From assembly GCA_022567015.1 (NCBI GenBank), contig JADFHR010000203.1:1-5701 (forward strand): DNA of 5,701 nucleotides, given 5' to 3'. Below, piece by piece: positions 1-5,025 of the stretch. Both the position numbers and the translations under genes were made by a program. This DNA is from Pseudomonadota bacterium. Lineage in GTDB: Bacteria > Pseudomonadota > Alphaproteobacteria > Rhodospirillales > 2-02-FULL-58-16. The notes beneath the pieces are model-generated. The model did not search any database and was not told the DNA's origin. It worked only from the letters and a program-made list of their open reading frames with translations. The first letter of the stretch is position 1. Every line of letters starts with the position of its first letter.

Positions 1-113
1 ATGGGGGGGCTCCGCCCCCCACGCCCCCCGCCAGGGGTTGACCCCTGGACCCCGTTAATCGGGTTCCAAGGGCCGCCGGCCCTTGGTGGGGATCAAAAGG
101 GGCAACGCCCCTT
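1..113. repeat. GC-rich intergenic repeat made of four tandem hairpins
   Basis: Four perfect inverted repeats lie one after another: 4-10 with 14-20 (7 bp, loop TCC), 31-37 with 42-48 (7 bp, loop TTGA), 66-74 with 78-86 (9 bp, loop GCC) and 97-103 with 107-113 (7 bp, loop AAC). The spacers are short. This is the look of the dispersed multi-hairpin intergenic elements that are common in Rhodospirillaceae-like genomes; that assignment is from memory and was not searched. The element may continue left of the window. Read on the minus strand, the fourth hairpin ends in a run of four T, so it could act as a weak transcription stop for messages arriving from tldD. No transposase or target-site duplication is visible. 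Confidence 0.75.
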
Positions 114-137
114 AATTGCCGCGACCTTGAGGGAGCC

Positions 138-368
138 ATGGCCCTGCCGGAGGCCGCCGGCACGGGCGAGGGCGTGTCCCTTTCCCCCGAGAAGGCCGCG
201 CATGCGTTCCACGGGACCATGGAGCCGCTCGGGTTGGCGACGCCCGACGTGGTGCGGCGCCGGGTCGGGTCCCGGCGCGGCCGATGCCCATTGATCGGTC
301 GAGATTTTACCCGCCCAAATCCCAGCCTCAAACCGCGGTGCCGCCCACGGTCAGGTTGTCCACCTTGA
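138..368 (+). CDS. short hypothetical protein, unrecognised
   Basis: I do not recognise this product (76 residues). From 138 to about 284 nearly every codon ends in G or C, while second positions are mixed, which is the codon signature of real genes in this window. The peptide (for example SPEKAAHAFHGTMEPLGL) has ordinary amino-acid composition there. After about 284 the third-position bias fades and the last 41 bases overlap the 3' end of convergent tldD, so the coding part may be a fragment that ends early. A GAGGGA purine stretch sits very close to the ATG, closer than an ideal ribosome binding site. It could be a small gene, a remnant, or chance in GC-rich DNA. Confidence 0.3.
   Translation: MALPEAAGTGEGVSLSPEKAAHAFHGTMEPLGLATPDVVRRRVGSRRGRCPLIGRDFTRPNPSLKPRCRPRSGCPP
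257..278. repeat. 8-bp perfect inverted repeat downstream of tldD
   Basis: GCGCCGGG at 257-264 pairs perfectly with CCCGGCGC at 271-278 around a 6-base loop. It lies about 50 bases past the tldD stop codon and could be a transcript-end structure, but no T run follows on either strand, so it is not a canonical intrinsic terminator. It also falls inside the coding-like stretch at 138-284. Confidence 0.4.
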
Positions 369-1761
369 TCGTCGGCTGGCCGACGCCCACCGGCACGCCT
401 TGGCCTTCCTTGCCGCAGGTGCCGATGCCCGGGTCCAACGCCATGTCGTTGCCGATCATGGACGCCTTGGTCAACACGTCGGGGCCGTTGCCGATCAGGG
501 TCGCGCCCTTGACCGGGGCGCCGACGCGGCCGTCCTCGATGACGTAGGCCTCGGTGCACGAGAAGACGAACTTGCCCGACGTGATGTCCACCTGGCCGCC
601 GCCGAAACTGACCGCGTACAGGCCCTTTTTGACCGAGCCGATGATCTCGGCGGGGTCGTGCGGCCCGGCCAGCATGTAGGTGTTGGTCATGCGCGGCAGC
701 GGCACGTGGGCGTAGCTCTGCCGGCGGCCGTTGCCGGTGGCCTTCACCCCCATCAGGCGGGCGTTCAGGCGGTCCTGCATGTGGCCGACGAGGATGCCGT
801 CCTCGATCAGCACCGTGCGCTCGGTGGGCGTGCCCTCGTCGTCGATGGTCAGCGAGCCGCGCCGGTCCGCCAAGGTGCCGTCGTCGACCACGGTGACGCC
901 GGGGGTGGCGATGCGCTGTCCCATCAGGCCGGCGAAGGCGGACGTCTTCTTGCGGTTGAAATCGCCCTCCAGGCCGTGGCCGATGGCCTCGTGGAGCAGG
1001 ATGCCCGGCCACCCCGGCCCCAGCACCACCGCCATCTCGCCGGCCGGCGCCGGAACGGACTCGAGGTTGACCAGCGCCTGGCGCAGGGCCTCGTCGGCGG
1101 CCGGGCGCCAGGTCCCCGGCTCCAGGTAGCGCTCGTAGGTGACCCGCGCGCCGATCCCGTGAGTGCCGGTCTCCATGCGCTCGCCCTTGCCGACGACGAC
1201 CGAGACGTTGAGCCGCACCAGGGGCCGGATATCGGCGACGCGGACCCCGTCGGGGCGCAGCACCTGCACCGCCTGCCACTGGCCGGTGAGCGAGACCGAC
1301 ACCTGGCGCACCCGTTCGTCCTTGGCCCGGACGTAGGCGTCCATGTCGGTGAGCAGCTTCACCTTGCTCTCGAAATCCACCAGGTTGAGGGGGTTGTCGT
1401 CGACATAGAAGCTCTGGTTGGTGCCGCCGGGGGGCGCGGCGAAGGTGCCCCCGTGCCCGGCCTGTACGGCCTTCACCGTGTCGCAGGCGCGCCGGATGGC
1501 GTCCTCGCTGAGCTCGGAGGCGTGGGCGTAGCCGGTGGATTCGCCGGCGATGGAGCGCAGCCCGAAGCCCTGGGAGGTATCGAAGCTGGCGCTCTTCAGC
1601 CGGCCGTCGTCGAAGACCAGGCTTTCGGACTGGCGGTATTCCAGGAACAGCTCCCCGTCGTCGGCGCCGTTCAGGGCCTCCGTGACCATGGCCTCGACGC
1701 GCCCCTGGTCAAGGCCGGCGCGGGTGAAGAACAGCTCGTCGGTGGCGGCAAGGTCGCTCAT
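328..1761 (-). CDS. tldD: TldD, metalloprotease subunit of TldD/TldE
   Basis: A complete 477-residue protein, against about 481 in E. coli TldD. In the family, TldD pairs with TldE (PmbA) to form a cytoplasmic zinc protease that degrades unfolded or antitoxin peptides such as CcdA and processes microcin B17; TldD carries the active site. The zinc motif is visible as LLHEAIGHGLEGDFN, giving H257, E258 and H262 of HEXXXH, and the expected extra ligand is C449 in GTCGKEGQGVP near the C-terminus. The N-terminal domain contains the conserved region around SESLVFDDGRLKSAS. I chose the ATG at 1761 because AGGAG lies 9 bases upstream; a TTG six codons further out would bury that site. tldE is not in this window, as is common because the two genes are often unlinked. 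tldD is divergent from metZ and shares its intergenic region. Confidence 0.96.
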   Translation of the reverse strand: MSDLAATDELFFTRAGLDQGRVEAMVTEALNGADDGELFLEYRQSESLVFDDGRLKSASFDTSQGFGLRSIAGESTGYAHASELSEDAIRRACDTVKAVQAGHGGTFAAPPGGTNQSFYVDDNPLNLVDFESKVKLLTDMDAYVRAKDERVRQVSVSLTGQWQAVQVLRPDGVRVADIRPLVRLNVSVVVGKGERMETGTHGIGARVTYERYLEPGTWRPAADEALRQALVNLESVPAPAGEMAVVLGPGWPGILLHEAIGHGLEGDFNRKKTSAFAGLMGQRIATPGVTVVDDGTLADRRGSLTIDDEGTPTERTVLIEDGILVGHMQDRLNARLMGVKATGNGRRQSYAHVPLPRMTNTYMLAGPHDPAEIIGSVKKGLYAVSFGGGQVDITSGKFVFSCTEAYVIEDGRVGAPVKGATLIGNGPDVLTKASMIGNDMALDPGIGTCGKEGQGVPVGVGQPTIKVDNLTVGGTAV

Positions 1762-1904
1762 GGCGGGGTGCTCCTGCAACGGGCCACGCCGGCGGGACTA
1801 TCCGGCCGGCGGGGTTTGGCAAAGGCGTCATGGCCGGTCTGCCCCCTAATATAAGGCCGCGTGGATGGAATTCAGGGGAAATCGACGCGGGCGGCGTTGC
1901 CAGA

Positions 1905-1922
1905 GCATCCTCTGCCGGATGC
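1905..1922. repeat. 6-bp inverted repeat in the tldD-metZ intergenic region
   Basis: GCATCC at 1905-1910 and GGATGC at 1917-1922 form a perfect dyad with a 6-base centre, about 22 bases upstream of the metZ -35 box and between the two divergent genes. It could be a regulator-binding site or a hairpin in the tldD leader. No known operator was recognised. On the tldD side, AATATA at 1848-1853 (TATATT on the minus strand) is the best -10 candidate, but it has no good -35 partner. Confidence 0.35.
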
Positions 1923-1943
1923 CCCGGCGCCCGCCATTTTCCC

Positions 1944-1972
1944 TTGACCTTGGGCGGGCGGCCCGGTATTTC
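1944..1972 (+). promoter_or_regulatory. sigma70-like promoter of the riboswitch-metZ transcript
   Basis: TTGACC at 1944-1949 matches the -35 consensus in five of six bases. After a 17-base spacer, TATTTC at 1967-1972 is an acceptable -10. The expected start about seven bases downstream falls at about 1978-1980, which is the first base of the SAM-II P1 stem, so position and spacing support each other. Confidence 0.7.
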
Positions 1973-1978
1973 ACCAGC

Positions 1979-2035
1979 CACGTGGTGATTTGGCCGACCG
2001 GCTTGCGGCCACGTAAAACAACCCGCTAAAAGGTC
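1979..2035 (+). promoter_or_regulatory. SAM-II riboswitch aptamer
   Basis: This is the S-adenosylmethionine-sensing leader of metZ. P1 is ACGTGG (1980-1985) with CCACGT (2009-2014). The loop carries the family's conserved TGATTTGGCCGACCGGCTTGC. After P1 come AAACAA-like and GCTAAAAGG segments, also conserved. The H-type pseudoknot is seen as GACC (1996-1999) pairing with GGTC (2032-2035), probably extended by G2000-G2001 with C bases near 2023-2024. SAM-II RNAs are known from alphaproteobacterial methionine genes (metA, metX, metZ, metC) and turn expression off when SAM is abundant. The match rests on remembered consensus and visible pairing; no covariance search was run. Confidence 0.93.
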
Positions 2036-2053
2036 TGCGCATGTGAATCCCTG

Positions 2054-2079
2054 CCTGACCGGAGCGGTCGGGTTTTTTT
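2054..2079 (+). terminator. intrinsic terminator in the metZ leader (riboswitch expression platform)
   Basis: CCTGACC (2054-2060) pairs with GGTCGGG (2066-2072), seven pairs including one T-G wobble, around a GGAGC loop, followed directly by seven T (2073-2079). It lies 18 bases after the aptamer and 32 bases before the metZ start, so it can only be a conditional stop. Its 5' arm begins GACC, the same four bases the aptamer uses to pair with 2032-2035. When SAM is absent, 2032-2035 could pair with 2057-2060 and weaken the hairpin. CCCG at 2022-2025 could also compete for CGGG at 2069-2072. Both alternatives are inference. Confidence 0.88.
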
Positions 2080-2111
2080 GTGGCCGGTCCGATGGAAGCG
2101 GAGGGACCACG

Positions 2112-3317
2112 ATGAGCGACGCCCCGCGAAGGGAAGAGTCCTGGCGCACGGCCACGCGGCTGGTCCGCGGCGGCATCCAGCGCTCCCAATTCGAAGAAAC
2201 CAGCGAGGCCCTGTACCTGACGTCGGGCTACGTCTACGGCTCGGCGGAGGAGGCCCAGCGGGCCTTCAAGGGCGAGGACAAGCGCTACATCTATTCGCGC
2301 TACGCCAACCCCACCGTGACCATGTTCGAGACCCGCCTGGCCATGCTGGAAGGGGCCGCGGTGTGCGTCGCCACCGCCAGCGGCATGGCCGCCGTGTTCG
2401 CCGCCCTGGTCAGCCAGTTGAAGGCCGGGGACCGGGTGGTGGCGTCCCGCGCGCTGTTCGGCTCGTGCCACTACATCATCTCGGAGCTGCTGCCGTGTTA
2501 CGGCATCGAGACGGTGCTGGTCGACGGCACGGATCTGGACCAGTGGAAGGCGGCGCTGAGCATAAGGACCCACTGCGTATTCCTGGAGACCCCGTCCAAC
2601 CCGGCCCTCGAGATCATCGACCTCAGGGCCGTGTGCGACCTCTCCCACGACGCCGGCGCCTGCGTCATCGTCGACAACGTGTTCGCCACGCCTATCCTGC
2701 AAAAGCCGTTCGAGTTCGGCGCCGACATCGTCATGTACTCCGCCACCAAGCACATCGACGGCCAGGGCCGCACCCTCGGCGGCGCCATCCTCACCAACGA
2801 CCTGGAATTCGTCGACACCTACCTGACGCCGTTCATGCGCCACACCGGCCCGTCCCTCAGCCCGTTCAACGCCTGGGTGCTGCTCAAGGGCCTGGAGACC
2901 CTGGAGCTCCGGGTCCGCCAGCACTGCGTCAACACCCGTGACGTCGCCGAGTTCCTGAGCGCGCGCAACGACGTCGGCCGGGTCCTCTATCCGGCGCTGC
3001 CGAGCCACCCCCAGCACGAGCTCGCCATGGCGCAGATGAGCGACGGCGGCAACCTGGTCTCCTTCGACATCGAAGGCGGGCGCGAGGGCGCGTTCCGCTT
3101 CCTCAACGCCCTGACGCTGATCGACATCTCCAACAACCTGGGCGACGCCAAGAGCCTGATCACCCATCCCGCCACCACCACCCACCAGCGCCTGGCGCCG
3201 GAGGAGCGCGCCGGCATGGGCATCACCGACGGCCTCGTGCGCCTGTCGGTGGGACTGGAGGACCCGGACGACGTGAAGGAGGACCTGGACCGGGCCCTGG
3301 CGGCGGTGAAGGGCTGA
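2112..3317 (+). CDS. metZ: O-succinylhomoserine sulfhydrylase (MetZ)
   Basis: A complete 401-residue PLP enzyme of the Cys/Met metabolism family. MetZ converts O-succinylhomoserine and sulfide to homocysteine in the cytoplasm, the direct-sulfhydrylation route to methionine. Key residues visible: Y61 and R63 in YSRYANPT (phosphate contact from the partner subunit), S90-G91-M92, D188 in VDNVFATP (pyridine nitrogen), and S210-A-T-K213 in MYSATKHIDGQGR, where K213 forms the Schiff base. The HIDGQGR form with LGGAI after it is more typical of MetZ than of cystathionine gamma-synthase or MetY. GGAGGG at 2100-2105 sets the ATG at 2112; an in-frame GTG at 2043 would place the terminator inside the gene. 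Control is by the SAM-II leader and terminator upstream. No clear intrinsic terminator follows the stop. O-acetylhomoserine as substrate cannot be excluded from sequence alone. Confidence 0.95.
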   Translation: MSDAPRREESWRTATRLVRGGIQRSQFEETSEALYLTSGYVYGSAEEAQRAFKGEDKRYIYSRYANPTVTMFETRLAMLEGAAVCVATASGMAAVFAALVSQLKAGDRVVASRALFGSCHYIISELLPCYGIETVLVDGTDLDQWKAALSIRTHCVFLETPSNPALEIIDLRAVCDLSHDAGACVIVDNVFATPILQKPFEFGADIVMYSATKHIDGQGRTLGGAILTNDLEFVDTYLTPFMRHTGPSLSPFNAWVLLKGLETLELRVRQHCVNTRDVAEFLSARNDVGRVLYPALPSHPQHELAMAQMSDGGNLVSFDIEGGREGAFRFLNALTLIDISNNLGDAKSLITHPATTTHQRLAPEERAGMGITDGLVRLSVGLEDPDDVKEDLDRALAAVKG

Positions 3318-3674
3318 TCACCGCGCCTGAGGACCTGGGGCAGGTAAATCCGTGGCTCGTCCAGGCGCACCGGCTACGCCGGGTGGGGGGTGCACCGCCG
3401 ACGGGGAACCGTGGCCCCGGCGGGGCCGCGTAAGGTCCCTGAGCCGCCGCTCTTTGTCAGGGCTTCAAGGCCCTGGGTCGTGTTCCCGTAAACGAGAGTT
3501 GGGTCAGCGGCGGGGCGCCGATGTCGGCTTTAGAGCCAACACCGGACGTTCAGTAGACCCGCGCTGGATGTCTGCTCAATTGACGACGCCCAAATTTGAC
3601 AGGTTGCGATGCCGGTGGCGGAACCCGTCCACGGCACTCGGTTCATTATGGTCACTGATACGAAATGGAAGACG
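3318..3674. other. non-coding stretch with several inverted repeats
   Basis: I see no credible gene in these 357 bases. Reading frames that cross it have shuffled, Arg/Gly/Pro-rich composition. It contains several pairable structures: 3368-3374 with 3378-3385 (seven pairs, one bulged G, loop TAC), 3413-3418 with 3422-3427 (perfect, loop GGC), and 3458-3463 with 3470-3475 (perfect, 6-base loop). The last is enclosed by a longer-range 8-bp match, 3444-3451 with 3506-3513. No T run follows any of them, so none is a standard terminator for metZ. I could not match it to tmRNA, 6S, SRP, RNase P or group II intron domain V by their conserved cores. The part after 3540 is AT-richer (about 55% G+C in 3541-3600). 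Confidence 0.55.
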
Positions 3675-3914
3675 TCACACGCGACGTGCCCCGGCGGCAA
3701 AGATGGTCCGATGAAGGTAAGCCACCAACGCTGCCGCCATATCGCCAACTCCACGTGGCCTGAATACGGACAGCAATTCAACGGTGGCGCGCCAGCCCTC
3801 AATTTGCTGATCTCTGGTGACGTTTCGGCACATGCGACGAGGATAGGCTTCCACAAGAGAGGTGGCAAGCTGCCCGGCAAAGGCAGGTGTCGGTGCCGTG
3901 ATCGTGGCCACCAC
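3675..3914 (-). CDS. short hypothetical protein, possible gene remnant
   Basis: A 79-residue product with ordinary composition (segments such as PAFAGQLATSLVEAYPRR and GWRATVELLSVFRPRG), unlike the shadow frames around it. I do not recognise the family. The pattern 'EAYPRR..RNVTRDQQIEGWRATVELL' gives me a weak impression of uncharacterised proteins from Rhodospirillales, but this is not a firm match. The only starts are GTG codons at 3914 and 3911, and no Shine-Dalgarno sequence lies upstream, so the true N-terminus may be lost. The frame stops after FAAGARRV. It sits divergent to the decarboxylase-like remnant at 3962 and among other fragments, which favours a truncated gene over an intact small one. 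Confidence 0.4.
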   Translation of the reverse strand: MVATITAPTPAFAGQLATSLVEAYPRRMCRNVTRDQQIEGWRATVELLSVFRPRGVGDMAAALVAYLHRTIFAAGARRV

Positions 3915-3961
3915 ACCGATAGGAGATGAAGAGGGAGAACCAAACGGGCAAGGAGGAACAC

Positions 3962-4058
3962 ATGAGCAAGAACTATCCCCAGATGGCCACGGACCTGACC
4001 ACAGCGATTGGCACGATGCAGAGGCATTGCGGAGACGATGGAGGCTTTCGCCGGGGTG
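3962..4058 (+). pseudogene. carboxymuconolactone decarboxylase-like (AhpD-like) gene remnant, frameshifted N-terminus
   Basis: A perfect AAGGAGG (3950-3956) stands five bases before the ATG at 3962. The frame begins MSKNYPQMATDLTTAIGTMQR, which resembles the opening helix of small carboxymuconolactone decarboxylase/AhpD-like proteins of about 110 residues. After codon 21 the likely continuation moves to another frame, where 4032-4058 reads ETMEAFAGV, again typical of the family ('ALPETMEAF...'). Two single-base losses, one in a G run near 4023 and one in a C run near 4030, would restore a continuous reading. The similarity ends at about 4058, and the family's catalytic Cys-containing core is absent. 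The unrepaired frame runs to a stop near 4132, overlapping the reductase gene antisense. Functional loss is clear if the family assignment is right; the assignment is from memory of the family pattern. Confidence 0.55.
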
Positions 4059-4073
4059 ACCTTGCCGCCGCCC

Positions 4074-4898
4074 TCAGCCGACCGAGCGCGCGGCCGCCTC
4101 GTCGAGGACCGCCAGCATGTCCTCGACGGTGACGAACTTGCGGCGCGGCGCCGGCGGCGTCGCGTTGGCGGCCTCGGCGGCCTCGATCTTCTTCCAGTCG
4201 GCGTAGCTGACGTGGCGCACGCGCCGCTCCCCGAGCAGCGTTTCCAGGGCCCTGCGGCCGGGTTTTTCCCCTTGGGGGAAGTCGGCGCCGATGTATTCGG
4301 CGACCGCCACGCCGTCGGCCCGGTTGCTGGAAATGACGCCGGTGGGGCCGCGCATGATCCAGCCGGCGGCGTACAGCCCGTCGGCGACGCGCCCGTCCGT
4401 ATTGGCCACGATCTGGCGGTCGCCGTCGAAGGGCGCCCCTTCGACCGGGTCGGCGCGGTAGCCGATGGCGGCGATGACGACGCCGCACGCGATATCGAAG
4501 AATTCGCCGGTCCCCACCGCACGGCCTTTTTCGACGCGGGTGCGCTCGAGGCGCAGCCCCTCCACCCGGTCGCCCCCCAGAACCTCGACCGGCGACGCGT
4601 AGAACCGGAAATGGACGCGCTTTGGCTTCTCGTCCGCCCGGCGGGCGGCGAATTCCCGCAAGGTGGCGAGGTTTCTTTCCTTCAGGCGCCGGTCGCGGTC
4701 GGGCAGGTCGCCGACGCCGTCGGGCAGCTGCGCGGCATCGACCTGGGGAACGCTGTTCTCCAGCTTGCCCATCTCGCGCAGCTCCACGTTGGTGAACTTG
4801 GCCTCGACCGGGCCGCGCCGGCCGAAGACGTAGACGTCGGTGAGGGGCGACGATCGGATGGCCTCCGCCACGTGCCTGGGCAGGTCGGAAGAGGCCAT
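4074..4898 (-). pseudogene. ferredoxin-NADP reductase of adrenodoxin reductase/FprA type, C-terminal part only
   Basis: 274 residues equal to roughly the last 60% of the FprA/adrenodoxin-reductase family (about 450 residues), which passes electrons from NADPH through FAD to ferredoxin. Visible motifs: VFGRRGPVEAKFTNVELREM (residues 24-43), whose paired arginines R27-R28 contact the NADPH 2'-phosphate in the family; a fold segment AAIGYRAD (143-150); and YAAGWIMRGPTGVISSN (176-192), the conserved C-terminal FAD-contact segment. The C-terminus (VEDMLAVLDEAA) looks natural. Missing are the N-terminal GxGPAG FAD-binding motif and the GxGNVA NADP-binding motif. The family-like sequence starts abruptly at MASSDLPRHV, and the five upstream codons are unrelated. 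The ATG at 4898 has no good ribosome binding site and may be an internal Met of the original gene. A product would lack the FAD site and so should be inactive as a reductase. Confidence 0.82.
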
Positions 4899-4995
4899 GA
4901 CGGAATTCCGTCGCGCCAAGCGCGATCAACCCGAACTCGGGCCGGGCATCGACAAGCTGGTGCGTTCGTTGCGGGAAGCTGCGGGGCCGTCTTGA
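4897..4995 (+). pseudogene. orphan 32-residue coding tail, possible C-terminal gene fragment
   Basis: The plus strand reads MTEFRRAKRDQPELGPGI and on through DKLVRSLREAAGPS to a TGA at 4993-4995, with mostly G/C third positions and normal composition. It resembles the last helices of a larger protein, which I cannot name. It begins exactly where the reductase similarity on the other strand breaks off, so the ATG at 4897 is probably an accident of the junction. It is too short and too isolated to be confident of a real gene; a chance open frame in GC-rich DNA is the alternative. Confidence 0.3.
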
Positions 4996-5025
4996 ATCGC
5001 GACCCTCGGGCGCGTTTCGGCGGGA

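Noticed and set aside
1762..1779. A TTG start six codons upstream for TldD.
   Set aside because: The AGGAG at 1771-1775 is correctly placed for the ATG at 1761 and would lie inside the longer version.
400..1854. A long plus-strand open frame of 484 codons opposite tldD.
   Set aside because: It is antisense to a clear, complete TldD with its zinc motif. The product is His/Ala/Gly/Asp-rich low-complexity sequence, as expected from antisense reading of a GC-rich gene.
2043..2111. An upstream in-frame GTG that would extend MetZ by 23 residues.
   Set aside because: It would translate through the terminator hairpin and T run of the leader. The ATG at 2112 has a proper GGAGGG site and matches the usual MetZ length.
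1971..3185. A 404-codon minus-strand open frame opposite metZ.
   Set aside because: It is antisense to an intact MetZ with all PLP residues, and the composition is Gly/Val/Gln/His-rich without recognisable motifs.
3413..3427. Perfect GGCCCC/GGGGCC hairpin as a metZ terminator.
   Set aside because: It is about 100 bases beyond the stop and has no T run after it on either strand.
3352..3714. A 120-codon plus-strand frame downstream of metZ.
   Set aside because: The product is Arg/Gly/Ser-rich with no conserved pattern, and it crosses several hairpins; I treat the region as non-coding.
3530..4522. A 330-codon minus-strand frame overlapping the reductase fragment.
   Set aside because: It is an out-of-frame reading of the reductase DNA, rich in Ser/Pro/Arg, then runs through unrelated sequence; no family pattern.
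4903..4908. EcoRI site GAATTC inside the palindrome at the reductase junction, hinting at a cloning chimera.
   Set aside because: GAATTC also occurs at other places in the window, including inside intact metZ, so its presence here is weak evidence.
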